Assembly (NCBI RefSeq): GCF_020217465.1
Contig: NZ_CP084115.1
Coordinates: forward strand, 2,356,001 to 2,420,000
DNA: 64,000 nucleotides
From: Cobetia amphilecti
Lineage (GTDB): Bacteria; Pseudomonadota; Gammaproteobacteria; Pseudomonadales; Halomonadaceae
Direction of reading: 5' to 3'
A program made the position numbers and the translations under genes. Under the pieces are notes generated by a model, which was not told the origin of the DNA, searched no databases, and saw nothing but the letters and a program-made list of their open reading frames with translations. Positions 34,590 to 45,701 of this stretch are shown here, piece after piece (position 1 is the stretch's first letter; each line of letters starts with the position of its first letter).

Positions 34590-36293
34590 ATGGCAGCGAC
34601 AGACCATGATCCGCTCGGTGATCACGCACCACCCCCTTCGCAGAACAATGCCCTCACGGCACATCTCCAAGTGGAAACCAGCGGCTCGCTCAAAGGCATG
34701 CACAAGGGCATGCCCCTGACCTCGGCCGGCCTGTTGCTGGCATTCGTCGTCGGGGCCGGCCTCTCTCCCGATGGGGCGGCCGCCATCTTCGGTGCCGCAC
34801 GCAGCTGGATCGAACATACCTTCGGTACCTACTACCTGGTGCTGGTGGTCGCGATGATCGCCCTGTCGTTGGCACTGGTATGCTCGCCCTGGGGCAACCT
34901 GCGCCTCGGCCCCAAGGATAGTGCCCCGGAATTCTCGCGCTTCACCTGGATCTCGATGTTGCTGTCGGCAGGAGTCGGCATCGGCGTGCTGTTCTTCGGT
35001 GTCGCGGAGCCGATGTTCTATTTCGACAACTCCGGTGGCTTCGGCTACCCCAACAACCCACATGCGGATCTGACCGGTGCCACCGCCATGGATCACGCCC
35101 GCGCCGTCGAGGCACTCAAGGCGGCCTTCTTCCACTGGGGGCTGCATGGCTGGGCGGTCTACGGCATCGTCGGCATGACGCTGGCCTACTTCGCCTATCG
35201 CAAGCAGCTGCCGCTGGCACTGCGCTCCGCGCTCTATCCGCTGATCGGCGAGCGCATCTACGGCCCGATCGGCCATGCCGTCGACATCATGGGCGTGCTG
35301 GGCTGCGTGTTCGGTATCGCCACCTCGCTGGGCCTGGGCGTCAGCCAGATCGCGGTGGGCCTCAATCGCCTCACCGGCCTGGATGCCGGCATCGGCACCC
35401 AGCTGGCATTGATCGTCGTGATCAGCGCGATCTCCATTGCCTCGGCGGTCTCCGGGGTCAAGCGCGGCATCCGCTACATCTCGGAGCTCAATATCGGCGT
35501 GTCGATCATCGTGGTCGGCAGCTTCCTGGTCGGTGGCCCGACGCTGTGGCTTATCTCGCTGTTCGGCGAGACGTTGCTGGCCTAACTACGCGACGTGGTG
35601 CCGATGGGGCTGTGGGTCGCCCAGACCGCGGGCGAAAGCAGCTGGCAGGAAGGCTGGACCATCTTCTACTGGGCCTGGTGGCTGGCGTGGGCGCCGTTCA
35701 TCGGGCTGTTCATCGCCCGCATCTCCAAGGGCCGCACCCTGCGGGAATTCATCCTGGGCGTGCTGATCGCCCCGCCGCTGATCATCTTCATCTGGCAGGC
35801 GCTGTTCGGCGGTACCGGTCTGCATCAGGAGCTGACGGCCAGCATGGGCGCCGGCAGCGGTGAGCTGATGACGCTGGTACGCAACTGGAACCTGCCCGAA
35901 GCGCTGTTCGCCACCGCCGATGCCCTGGCAGGCAACGACGTGCTGGGCATCATTCTCTCGGCACTGCTGATCTTCCTGCTGATCAGCTGGTTCGTGACCA
36001 GCTCGGATTCCAGCACTCTGGTGGTCACGACCATCCTGTCGTTGGGCGATGAAGAACCGCTGGCGCGCCATCGCATCTTCTGGGGCATCTGCATCGGGCT
36101 GGTCGCGGGGACGCTGCTGATGGCGGGCGGACTCAAGGCGCTGCAGACCATCCTGATGGCCGCCGCCCTGCCGATGAGCTTCGTGATCGTGGCGATGACG
36201 CTGGGCCTTCTGGTTGCGCTATGTCAGGAATCCAGCATCGCCCTCATGAAGCTCGGCAAGCCGAAGCCGGACAGAAGCAGAAGCCAGGCCTGA
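34590..36293 (+). pseudogene. BCCT-family transporter 2, interrupted by one in-frame TAA
   Basis: Close paralogue of the preceding carrier, 568 codons in one continuous frame broken only by TAA at 35583-35585. Around the break the first carrier reads G-E-T-V-V-S-Y-V-R-D-V-I-P-M-G and this one G-E-T-L-L-A-stop-L-R-D-V-V-P-M-G, so a tyrosine codon (TAC) has become TAA by one base change. All other hallmarks are intact: G-V-G-I-G-V-L-F-F-G-V-A-E-P, the tryptophan box and the C-terminal helices. AGGAG stands upstream of ATG 34590. The 331-residue product would lack the last third, including the conserved Trp segment. Either a recent pseudogene or a base-calling error. Confidence 0.88.
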
Positions 36294-36654
36294 GCTTGAG
36301 GCGGAGACTGATGGACTTGTGCCAGTCCCAACATGATGCCTCACTAGCATGACATGCTCTGCCAGACAGGCCCTGCCAACCTCCACTCGCCGAGCCATCC
36401 CGTGACAGGGGCGGCTCGGCGAGTCGTATTGGGCAACACATCACGCTTGCGCCTACCGATATTGCCCTGAAGCGGGCCGTCATGTCGCAACAAGCCAATT
36501 AGTTGTCGTGCATATCCAAAACTGCTTACCCAGTACGGATAGTCTTATGAGGTCCTTGCCATTCACAGGAGCTCAGCATCGGCCTCTTCAACGCGTCATC
36601 TCATCCCCGCATCACGTTGCCTGCCACGACAATAACAACATCAGGACTCGCACA
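36294..36654. other. Intergenic region between BCCT 2 and BCCT 3
   Basis: About 360 bases. It holds a hairpin at 36385-36424 and presumably the promoter of the third carrier. An in-frame upstream extension from 36508 lacks a ribosome-binding site and resembles no transporter. Confidence 0.5.
36385..36424 (+). terminator. Hairpin after BCCT 2
   Basis: Perfect 12-base arms ACTCGCCGAGCC / GGCTCGGCGAGT around a 16-base loop. The sequence after it (CGTATTG) has little T-tract. Confidence 0.55.
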
Positions 36655-38178
36655 ATGACCCACCACTCGCCCTCTGCACAGCCTGCTTCTGAACAGTCCG
36701 TCTCTGGACAGTCAAATCATGAACAACAGAACGCGCACTCCGCTGACGACATCTGCGGGCTAGGAAACTCGACCTGTGGCAAGGAGCAATACCTGACCTC
36801 GATCGCGACCGTCTGCGTGATTGCGCTACTGATCGGTGCCGCCGCCCTGTTTCCCGAAGGATTTCTGGCCAGTCTCGACCTGATCAAGGGCTCGGTGATC
36901 GGCAACTTCGGCTTCCTGTTCACCTGGCCGGCCTTTGCCGTCTCGCTGCTGCTGGTCGCGGTCTGCTTTACCCCGCTGGGCAAGCTGCGCTTCGGCGAAG
37001 GCGACCCTGAATTCCATACCCTGAGCTGGATGGGCATGCTGTTCGCCACCGGCATGGGCATCGGCCTACTCACCTGGGGCGTGCTGGAACCCAAATATCA
37101 CACCGATGCCGGCCTGAGCACCGACATGGCGCTGCTCAACGCCTTCAATCACTGGGGCTTGCTCGCCTGGGCCGGTTATCTGGCCATCGGCGCGCTCTTC
37201 GCCCACGCCATGTACAACATGAAGATGGCCAAGCCTGCCGAAGAACTGCTGGGCAACGGCCTGTGGAGCAAGCTGAACCTGATCAGCCTCGTCGTCTCCA
37301 CCGTCATCGGCCTGTCACTGTCCTTCACCTACGCGACCACCCCGATCCAGCAGGGGCTGGTCAAGCTGGTCGGCATCGAATTCAGCCCGACCCTGATCAT
37401 CTGCGTGCTGGCCGTGTGCGCCATCATCTCCTCCGCCTCGGGCCTCAAGCGCGGCATCAAGTGGCTGAGCAACTACAACACCCTGTTCGCGATCATCCTG
37501 ATGCTCGGCGTGCTGGTGCTGACCGTGCCCGGCGATATCCTCTCCACCTTCGTGCGCCTGGTGCCGGAATACCTGCTCAAGTACCCCACGATGGCCACCG
37601 ATATCGGCCTGGGCGATCCGGAGCGCAAGACATGGCTGGCAGACTGGCTGTATGCCTTCGAGGCGGCCTGGTATGGCTGGTTCATCTTCACCGGCGTCTT
37701 CATCGCCCGCATTTCCAAGGGCCGCACCCTGCGTGGCATGGTGCTGGGCGTGATGCTGGTGCCGACCCTGTTCTCATGCCTGTGGTTCGTGGTCTTCGGG
37801 CTCGGCAGTCTGAGCCTGGGCGTCGATGATGTCTTCGTATTGATCGACACCATCGACAGCAGCGGCCTGCTGTCCCTCATCCTGACGCTCAACATCCTGC
37901 TGTTCTTCATTACCAGCGCCGACTCCGCGGGCCTGGTGTGCGAGATGCTGACCGTCAAACGCTCACGCGCCTTCTGGATCATCTCCATGGCGGCCCTGGC
38001 CGTCGTGGTCAGCTGGCTGGGCGGCGATGTCTACAAGACCCTGCTGAGCCTGATCTCGGTCGCCGCCATCCCGGTCGCCTTCGGTATCTTCGCGCTGGGA
38101 ATCGCCTTCGTGATCCGCGTACGCCGTGATCGCGCCACCCGCGCCGTCCCGGTACCGGCACCACTCACCCAGCGCTGA
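36655..38178 (+). CDS. BCCT-family transporter 3 (different subgroup)
   Basis: Third betaine/carnitine/choline-type carrier, 507 residues, 12 helices, clearly divergent from the first two. Its glycine-rich segment reads G-M-G-I-G-L-L-T-W-G-V-L-E-P, the tryptophan region A-A-W-Y-G-W-F-I-F-T-G-V-F and I-S-K-G-R-T-L-R-G. The C-terminus is short, lacking the long osmosensing tail of some BCCTs. CAGGA lies 8 bases before ATG 36655. The N-terminal 45 residues are hydrophilic and Ser/Gln-rich. It may carry another solute of the same class (choline, DMSP or ectoine relatives); the substrate cannot be assigned. Confidence 0.9.
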   Translation: MTHHSPSAQPASEQSVSGQSNHEQQNAHSADDICGLGNSTCGKEQYLTSIATVCVIALLIGAAALFPEGFLASLDLIKGSVIGNFGFLFTWPAFAVSLLLVAVCFTPLGKLRFGEGDPEFHTLSWMGMLFATGMGIGLLTWGVLEPKYHTDAGLSTDMALLNAFNHWGLLAWAGYLAIGALFAHAMYNMKMAKPAEELLGNGLWSKLNLISLVVSTVIGLSLSFTYATTPIQQGLVKLVGIEFSPTLIICVLAVCAIISSASGLKRGIKWLSNYNTLFAIILMLGVLVLTVPGDILSTFVRLVPEYLLKYPTMATDIGLGDPERKTWLADWLYAFEAAWYGWFIFTGVFIARISKGRTLRGMVLGVMLVPTLFSCLWFVVFGLGSLSLGVDDVFVLIDTIDSSGLLSLILTLNILLFFITSADSAGLVCEMLTVKRSRAFWIISMAALAVVVSWLGGDVYKTLLSLISVAAIPVAFGIFALGIAFVIRVRRDRATRAVPVPAPLTQR

Positions 38179-38612
38179 ACGCCATGGAGTGAGAGGCGTC
38201 GCAGCGAGTACTGACGCAATACAGTCTGTCCAACACAACGGCCCTGCCCTCTAACGAGGTGCAGGGCCGTGTCACGTCTGATGAACACCTTTTTTCGCTA
38301 CCCGCCACGAACGACACGTCTTGCGCCTTCGCCGCATTGACAGTCCATCAGCACACATTGATAGGCTGAAATGACTGGCAGAACGCTGGATTTTCAGCGC
38401 TTCATGCTGGCAAGACATCAAACATCCACAAGCCTTGCTGGCGTTTGTATTGCTGATAGGGCCATTGAGAACATCGCCATTGCGCTCTGGCATGTGCCGA
38501 GTGCAATCCGATGCAAGGTGAAGCAAGTGCCTTGCCATTCGGAAGATCGTCTTGCCCAGCGACTGCCTCAAGTCGTCACCCAACAATCACAATGACGTAG
38601 ACAGGTAATGAC
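38179..38612. other. Intergenic region between BCCT 3 and NhaC-type gene
   Basis: About 430 bases. A hairpin at 38238-38270 follows the BCCT stop; the rest is moderately AT-rich and presumably contains the antiporter promoter. No supported gene. Confidence 0.5.
38238..38270 (+). terminator. Hairpin after BCCT 3
   Basis: Arms ACGGCCCTGC / GCAGGGCCGT with an inner CCTC/GAGG stem and TAAC loop. No T-tract directly after, so strength is uncertain. Confidence 0.55.
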
Positions 38613-40124
38613 ATGTCCCCGACTTCACAGCAGAGTCCTGAGCAGCAGAACGCTGCTCACCCGCCCAATGACGCATCACACGTAGCGCCTGGCTCCCCTT
38701 CGCTGACATTCCGCTTCGGTGCCTGGGGCGCCGCCATCCCGTTGATCTTCTTTGTCGTCTGGGCAATCACGACCAGCGTGCTGGGGCTGTCCTCTGAAAT
38801 CGGCCTAGTCATGGGGGCACTGTTCGGGCTGACCCTCGGTCTGTTCTTCTGCACCAGTCGCTGGGAGGACTATGCCAACGGCCTGTTCGATGGGCTGACG
38901 CAGCCCATCGGGGTGGTCGCCATCGTCGCCTGGTTCTATGCCGGGATGTTCGCTCAGGTTCTGCAAGTCGGGGGACTGGTCGAAGGGCTTGTCTGGCTGG
39001 GCGGCATCTCGGACATGACCGGCGGCTGGTTCGTCGGGCTCACCTTCCTGCTCGCAGCCGTGTTCTCGACCGCTGTCGGGACTGGTTACGGCACCACGGT
39101 CGCCTTCTGCACGCTGATGTATCCGGCCGGCATCGCGGTGGGCGGTGACCCCACCCTGCTGTTTGCCGCGATACTGTCCGGTGCCATCTTCGGCGATAAC
39201 CTGGCCCCGGTGTCAGACACCACCATCGTCTCCGCCACGACCCAGGGCGCGGATGTCCCCGGCGTGGTGAAAAGCCGCTTCAAGTACTCGATTGCGGCAG
39301 CCTTGCCGGCGCTGGCGCTGTTCGTGATCTTCGGCGGCAGCGAGCAAGGCGGCATCACCGACCCCGCGGCGGTTCAATCGATGCAGGAGGCCGCCGATCC
39401 AGCGGGGCTGATCATGCTGGCGCCCTTTGCACTGGTGCTGATACTGGCACTGCGTGGACAGCACCTGCTGACCTCTCTGACCTGGGGCACCCTGCTCGCC
39501 ATTCCTGTCATGCTGATCGCCGGCACCGGCAGCCTGTCACAGATCATCGCCTTCGATGCCGAGGCCGATGGCGTCATGACTGGTGCATTGGTTCGCGGCG
39601 TCGAAGGTTACGTCAACATGGGCATCCTGATCCTGCTGATCGTCGGTGCCGCCCACCTGATGACCCTCGGCGGCACCATGGAGCATGTCACGCGCCTGCT
39701 GATGCGCTGGATCAAGCAATCGATGCGCCGCGCCGAAGTGGCCATCTGGGGCATCGTGGCGCTGCTCAACAGCGCCATCACCATCAATACCGCCGCCGAG
39801 ATCGCGGCCGCGCCCTTCGTGCGTGCGCTGGGCACCCGCTACCGCATCCATCGCTATCGCCGCGCCAACATGCTGGACGCCGTGACCTCTGCGCTGGGCT
39901 ACATCTTCCCTTGGGGGGCACCAGTACTGCTGGGCTGGTCGACGATCCAGTCCATGCAGGGCACCTATGATTGGCTGCCCTCCGTCTCGCCGACCGCCGT
40001 CTTCCCGTTCGTCTTCCAGGGCTGGTTCCTCGTGACCATCATGCTGCTGGCCGCCGTCACCAGCTGGGGACTGACCTTTGAAGACGAGGATGGCAATGAA
40101 CTCAAGGAGCGTCCGGCCAGCTGA
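38613..40124 (+). CDS. NhaC-family Na+/H+ antiporter or related carrier
   Basis: Inner-membrane protein of the NhaC/ion-transporter superfamily, 503 residues, about 12 helices with a 30-residue polar N-terminus. Conserved features are [10 protein letters not shown] and [15 protein letters not shown], typical of NhaC-type proteins, plus [11 protein letters not shown] in the second half. It lies 124 bases upstream of kbl-tdh in the same direction. Members of this superfamily include sodium/proton antiporters and sodium-coupled organic-acid or amino-acid carriers, so transport of threonine or glycine is an alternative suggested only by context. Confidence 0.85.
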   Translation: MSPTSQQSPEQQNAAHPPNDASHVAPGSPSLTFRFGAWGAAIPLIFFVVWAITTSVLGLSSEIGLVMGALFGLTLGLFFCTSRWEDYANGLFDGLTQPIGVVAIVAWFYAGMFAQVLQVGGLVEGLVWLGGISDMTGGWFVGLTFLLAAVFSTAVGTGYGTTVAFCTLMYPAGIAVGGDPTLLFAAILSGAIFGDNLAPVSDTTIVSATTQGADVPGVVKSRFKYSIAAALPALALFVIFGGSEQGGITDPAAVQSMQEAADPAGLIMLAPFALVLILALRGQHLLTSLTWGTLLAIPVMLIAGTGSLSQIIAFDAEADGVMTGALVRGVEGYVNMGILILLIVGAAHLMTLGGTMEHVTRLLMRWIKQSMRRAEVAIWGIVALLNSAITINTAAEIAAAPFVRALGTRYRIHRYRRANMLDAVTSALGYIFPWGAPVLLGWSTIQSMQGTYDWLPSVSPTAVFPFVFQGWFLVTIMLLAAVTSWGLTFEDEDGNELKERPAS

Positions 40125-40248
40125 GCGCACGATTCGCGCCACGCCGCTGACAGACCCCGACTACGCTGAAAGCCTGTGCCATCACGTTTCCCGCAGGCGC
40201 TCAGCGACCATCGGAAGCGAACAGGACCACGACAGACAGGAGCGACGC

Positions 40249-41483
40249 ATGCCAGCAAGTTTCCACGACCATCTCAGCCGTCAGATCAATGAGCTGCATG
40301 AAGAAGGCCTCTACAAGCAGGAGCGCGAGATCACCTCGCCCCAGCGTGCCAGCCTGCGGGTCGCGGGCGGTGATGAACACGAGGGGCAAGGGTCGGAGTT
40401 GATCAACTTCTGCGCCAACAACTATCTGGGCCTGGCCGATAGCCCCGAGCTGATCGCGGCCGCGCAACAGGCGCTGGAGCGTGACGGCTTCGGCATGGCC
40501 TCGGTGCGCTTCATCTGCGGCACTCACCATCAGCATCGCGTGCTGGAAAAACGCCTCGCGGCCTTTCTCGGCATGGACGATGCCATCCTCTATTCTTCGT
40601 GTTTCGACGCCAATGGCGGCCTGTTCGAGACACTTTTCGGCCCTGAGGACGCCATCATTTCCGATGCGCTCAATCATGCCTCCATCATTGATGGCGTGCG
40701 CCTGTGCAAGGCCAGCCGCTATCGCTATGCCAACAATGACATGCGCGAACTCGAGGCCCGCCTCCAACAAGCGGACGCCGCCGATGCACGCTTCAAGCTG
40801 ATCGCCACCGACGGTGTCTTCTCGATGGATGGCGTGATCGCCAACCTCAAGGGCATCTGCGAGCTCGCCAGACGCTACGACGCGCTGGTGATGGTGGATG
40901 ACTCCCACGCCACCGGCTTCGTGGGGGCCAACGGGCGTGGCAGCCACGAATACCATGACGTGATGGATCAGATCGACATCATCACCACCACCTTCGGCAA
41001 GGCACTGGGCGGGGCCTCGGGTGGAGTGACGGCCGCGCGCGGGCCCATCGTCGAGTGGCTGCGTCAGCGCTCGCGCCCTTATCTGTTCTCCAACTCGCTG
41101 GCACCGCCCATTGTGGCGGCGACTCTCAAGGCGCTGGGCAAGGTCGAGGACAGCGCCGAGGCGCGCCATCAACTGTGGGAGAACGTCGAACGCTTCCGTC
41201 GTGGCATGCAGGAGGCCGGCTTCACCCTCGCGGGTGCCGGTCACGCCATCATTCCGGTGATGATCGGCGATGCACGCCTGGCGGGCGACTTCGCCAATCG
41301 TCTGCTGGAGGCCGGCATCTACGTGATCGGGTTTTCCTATCCGGTGGTGCCCAAGGGGCAGGCGCGCATTCGCACCCAGATCTCGGCGGCGCATACTCCG
41401 GAGCAGATCGAGACGGCCATTGCCGCCTTCACGCGTATCGGCCGCGAGATGGGCGTGATCGACTCCACGACGGGAGGTGATAC

Positions 41484-41487
<4 letters not shown>
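40249..41487 (+). CDS. kbl: Glycine C-acetyltransferase (2-amino-3-ketobutyrate CoA ligase)
   Basis: PLP enzyme of the alpha-oxoamine synthase family, 412 residues. The PLP lysine is K251 in T-T-F-G-K-A-L-G-G, with D218-S-H220 stacking and phosphate contacts before it. It cleaves 2-amino-3-ketobutyrate with CoA to glycine and acetyl-CoA. Compared with E. coli Kbl (398) there is a Gly/Glu-rich insertion of about ten residues near 40-50. ATG 40249 has CAGGAG 7 bases upstream; the frame opening further upstream overlaps the antiporter gene and is rejected. It overlaps tdh by four bases. Confidence 0.96.
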
Positions 41488-42509
<1,022 letters not shown>

Positions 42510-42524
42510 GGGCGTCTGCTCGGT

Positions 42525-43466
42525 TCAGTCTCCACGCAAGTCAGTCGCCGCCTCGCGCGGCAACAGCCCGAAGGCCTCACCCATGCCGGGGGCGGCAAGG
42601 CGCTCGAGGAACCATTTGAGCGCCTTGCCCTGACGACCACTGCGCCAGGCGAGCGAGAGATCGATCGGCGCGCGCTGCGTCTCCAGCTGCAACAGTGCCA
42701 GACTGCCCTCCTCCAGATGACGATGGATTCGATGCCGCGGCAGATAGCCGACTCCCAGCCCCTTGCGCTGGACCTCGATCTTCTGCGCCGTGGTCTTGAC
42801 GATGATCTGGCTGCGGCCGTCCAGCAAGCCGGAAGAATGGCCGGGCAGGCTGCGCGAGCTGTCCGCCACGATCACGGTGGGATATTCCTGCAGCGCCTCG
42901 ATGGCAATCGGCTGCGCCAGCCGGGTCAGCGGATGATCTGCCGCCACGGCGAAGACCGGCTCTATTGCGCCGAACCGCCGGCACGCAAGCCCCGACACCG
43001 GTGGCTCGCCAGGCGCGCCGATCACCAGATCACAGCGATTGTCGTGCAGCGCATCCCAGGCACCCGCCATCACCTCCTCGCTCAACACCACCCGCGTGCG
43101 CGGCTGGATGGCCTGGAATTCCTCCAACAGCGGATAGAGCGCCTCCGGATCAAGAATGGTATCGACGCAGATACGCAGCTCGACCTCCCAGCCCGCTCCC
43201 GCCTGACGCGCCAGCGCCGTCATCTCCTCGGTGGCCAGCAAAATGCGCCGCCCATGCGCCAGCACCAGGTGGCCCGCATCGGTCAGCTCGGCCTTGCGAC
43301 GCGAGCGGTCGAACAGCGGCACACCCAGCTCTTCCTCCAGCTTCTGGACCGAATAGGAAATCGCCGAGGGTACGCGATGCAGTGTCTCGGCGGCCGCGGC
43401 GAAACTGCCCCGCCGCTCGATGGCATCCAGCACGCGCAGGGCGTCGAGTGTGATGGGTGATACCAT
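42525..43466 (-). CDS. LysR-family regulator divergent from doxX-pirin
   Basis: LTTR of 313 residues. The N-terminal winged helix-turn-helix (R-R-G-S-F-A-A-A-A-E-T-L-H-R-V-P-S-A-I) is followed by a two-lobed effector domain from about residue 90. It ends 15 bases from the convergent tdh stop. It is transcribed away from doxX, and the 130-base gap holds an ATTCTG-N11-CAGAAT site, so it probably controls doxX-pirin and itself. The inducer is unknown. Confidence 0.9.
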   Translation of the reverse strand: MVSPITLDALRVLDAIERRGSFAAAAETLHRVPSAISYSVQKLEEELGVPLFDRSRRKAELTDAGHLVLAHGRRILLATEEMTALARQAGAGWEVELRICVDTILDPEALYPLLEEFQAIQPRTRVVLSEEVMAGAWDALHDNRCDLVIGAPGEPPVSGLACRRFGAIEPVFAVAADHPLTRLAQPIAIEALQEYPTVIVADSSRSLPGHSSGLLDGRSQIIVKTTAQKIEVQRKGLGVGYLPRHRIHRHLEEGSLALLQLETQRAPIDLSLAWRSGRQGKALKWFLERLAAPGMGEAFGLLPREAATDLRGD

Positions 43467-43475
43467 AATTCAAAA

Positions 43476-43498
43476 ATTCTGATCATTGAGACCAGAAT
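43476..43498. promoter_or_regulatory. LysR-type operator in doxX/lysR gap
   Basis: Perfect inverted repeat ATTCTG-N11-CAGAAT, a T-N11-A motif, 10 bases upstream of the LysR start codon. On the plus strand a TATAGT -10-like box at 43529-43534 has no good -35, consistent with an activator-dependent promoter for doxX. Confidence 0.6.
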
Positions 43499-43597
43499 CC
43501 TCCATTATTTTTTTGATAAGCCGCATTCTATAGTAGCTCCATCGTTCAAACACACTGATCTGAAAAACCTCATATCCCCTGATCAATGGAGCCACAC

Positions 43598-44050
43598 ATG
43601 TTCACGTCTGCCCTCTCTCGCCTGATGACCACCGATTCCAGCCTCGCAAGCCTGGTGCTGCGTGTCCCGACCGGCATCATCTTCATGGCCCACGGTTCAC
43701 AGAAACTGTTCGGCGCCTTCGGCGGCTACGGCCTGGAAGGCACCGGTCAGTGGATGGCCTCCATCGGTATCGAACCCGGCTACCTGATGGCGCTGCTATC
43801 CGGTAGCGGCGAGCTCTTCGGCGGACTGGCGATCCTGATCGGCCTGCTGACACGTCCGGCGGCTGCCGTGCTGGCCTTCACTATGCTGGTCGCCATCCTG
43901 ACCGTGCATATCGGCAATGGGCTGTTCGCGAGCAACAACGGCTATGAATACGCGCTGGCACTGCTGACGATCGCGGCGAGCCTGGCGATCACCGGCGGCG
44001 GCAAGCTGTCACTCGACCGCCTGCTGAGCCCGGTCAGGCACGATTCATAA
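43598..44050 (+). CDS. DoxX-family membrane protein
   Basis: Small four-helix inner-membrane protein, 150 residues. The family signature G-I-I-F-M-A-H-G-S-Q-K-L-F-G-A-F-G-G lies near residue 30, followed by G-S-G-E-L-F-G-G. DoxX-like proteins are linked to thiosulphate:quinone reductase or oxidative stress, but most, like this one, have no proven role. GGAG is 7 bases before ATG 43598; ATG 43586 is an alternative. A pirin gene follows 60 bases later, a common pairing under a divergent LysR. Confidence 0.88.
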   Translation: MFTSALSRLMTTDSSLASLVLRVPTGIIFMAHGSQKLFGAFGGYGLEGTGQWMASIGIEPGYLMALLSGSGELFGGLAILIGLLTRPAAAVLAFTMLVAILTVHIGNGLFASNNGYEYALALLTIAASLAITGGGKLSLDRLLSPVRHDS

Positions 44051-44111
44051 GCCTGCTGAAGGCTGGCTATTCATCACTCAATGCGCGCCCGCACAGTCTC
44101 AGGAGGTTGCC

Positions 44112-44837
44112 ATGCTCACGTTACGTCCCGGCAATGAACGCGGCCATGCCAGGTTCGCCTGGCTGGAGAGCCGCCACAGTTTCTCTTTCGCCAGCTACTA
44201 CGACCCGGCTCACATGGGCGTCTCCGTGCTGCGCGTGATCAACGATGACCGCGTGGCGCCGGGCGCGGGCTTCGATCCGCACTCGCACAGTGACATGGAA
44301 ATCATCAGCTATGTGCTGTCAGGCAGCATCGAGCACCGCGACAGCATGGGCTCACGACACACCCTGGGGGTGGGCGAAGTCCAGCTGATGAGTGCCGGGA
44401 CGGGCATCGAGCACAGTGAGTACAACGCCTCGTCCCGCGAGCCACTGCGCTTTCTGCAGATCTGGATCACGCCACAGGCCAAGGGGCTGCCGCCGCGCTA
44501 TCAGCAGCAGTCCTTCGTCGCCCGCGACGGCCTCACCCTGTTGATCGCACCACCGGCGCAAGCCGCGCCTGGGGTGCTGGTTATCAATCAGGATGCCCAG
44601 ATGTATCGCATCGGCCTGCAAGGAGATGACGCGCAGCGCGCAGCACTGACACTGCCACTGGACGCAAGGCGCCGCTACTATCTGCACGTGATCGATGGGA
44701 CCACGAGCCTGAGCACCAGTGATGCGCAAAGTGTCTCGCTGGGCGCAGGTGACGCCGTGACGCTGGATCAGGCATCACGGCTCGCGCTGAGCGATGCCCA
44801 CCGGCTGCATGCCCTGCTGTTCGACCTGCCCACCTGA
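44112..44837 (+). CDS. Pirin-family bicupin protein
   Basis: Two-cupin protein of 241 residues, similar to YhhW/YhaK-type pirins. Metal-binding residues of the N-terminal cupin are seen in H-S-H-S-D-M-E and the later G-I-E-H-S-E-Y. Some relatives have quercetin 2,3-dioxygenase activity; others are redox-sensing. AGGAGG precedes ATG 44112, and a very strong terminator follows. It is probably co-transcribed with doxX. Confidence 0.92.
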   Translation: MLTLRPGNERGHARFAWLESRHSFSFASYYDPAHMGVSVLRVINDDRVAPGAGFDPHSHSDMEIISYVLSGSIEHRDSMGSRHTLGVGEVQLMSAGTGIEHSEYNASSREPLRFLQIWITPQAKGLPPRYQQQSFVARDGLTLLIAPPAQAAPGVLVINQDAQMYRIGLQGDDAQRAALTLPLDARRRYYLHVIDGTTSLSTSDAQSVSLGAGDAVTLDQASRLALSDAHRLHALLFDLPT

Positions 44838-44867
44838 GCCGTTGATGCTGACCAATTCCTGATCGCC

Positions 44868-44924
44868 AAAAAAGACGCCGCCTCCTTGCCCAGTCGATAC
44901 GGGTGAGGAGGCGGCGTCTTTCTA
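44868..44924. terminator. Bidirectional-looking terminator after pirin gene
   Basis: Fifteen-base perfect arms AAAGACGCCGCCTCC / GGAGGCGGCGTCTTT around a 21-base loop, flanked by A's on the left and T's on the right. Confidence 0.88.
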
Positions 44925-45106
44925 TCTGTCATTGCCAGCACGCAGCGGCTCACAAAACGCTCCACAGAATGACACACGGAGCGATTCCCGGAGCGAACCA
45001 TGGAACGACGCAACCCGCGCAAAGTCACATGGTAAAGTAAGACCTGCAGTGCAGGGTATGAAGCTGGCAGCCCTTGCCGATACCTTCAGATGACGGAGAC
45101 AGCGCC

Positions 45107-45547
45107 ATGACGAATGAGACGATCATCGCCGCCGAGCCGCCTGAGACACTCAGGCTGCCAGCGCCGGATCCGCTAGCGCAGACGGGCGATGGCAGCCGCC
45201 CCCACCAGGAGGCCCTCGACGCCCATGCCGAGGTCTACTCGGAGGCCGGCTTCTGGCGCAAGGTGAGCGGCGCCGCCAGAAAGGCAGGCAAGCGCGTGCT
45301 CAATCCCGCATTTCGCATGTATTTCGCCGCCCAGGACCCAGATACGCCTCTCTGGGCGCGCACCACCATCTATGGGGCGCTGGGCTATTTCATCTCGCCC
45401 ATCGATGGTCTGCCCGACTTCACGCCACTGCTTGGCTACACCGATGACCTGACGCTGATGGCGGGTGCCGTCGCCATCGTCGCCGCGCATATCAAACCGG
45501 AACATTCCGCGCGCGCGGAGACGACACTCAAGCGCTGGTTCGATTGA
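45107..45547 (+). CDS. YkvA-family (DUF1232) membrane-associated protein
   Basis: Small protein of 146 residues. The C-terminal DUF1232 domain reads L-G-Y-F-I-S-P-I-D-G-L-P-D-F-T-P, then L-G-Y-T-D-D-L, then a hydrophobic A-G-A-V-A-I-V-A-A-H. The N-terminal 45 residues are polar. The function of the family is unknown; the hydrophobic segments suggest membrane contact. ATG 45107 has GGAG 8 bases upstream. It stands alone between terminators. Confidence 0.88.
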   Translation: MTNETIIAAEPPETLRLPAPDPLAQTGDGSRPHQEALDAHAEVYSEAGFWRKVSGAARKAGKRVLNPAFRMYFAAQDPDTPLWARTTIYGALGYFISPIDGLPDFTPLLGYTDDLTLMAGAVAIVAAHIKPEHSARAETTLKRWFD

Positions 45548-45701
45548 GCTGGCGCCTCTTGCGAGCCTCCGCATAGACAAATGCAACAATATTAAACAAA
45601 AGTTAACAATGGTTGAAAGGCGTTGTCTGGCCCGTGTTTAGCCTTGTGACATGCGCATGTTACGGTGAGCGACAACTTCATCACGCCTGAGAATTCGTCA
45701 T

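Noticed and set aside
35583-35594. Programmed stop-codon readthrough in BCCT 2
   Set aside because: TAA followed by CTA is only loosely like known leaky contexts and no bacterial BCCT uses readthrough; a mutation or error is simpler.
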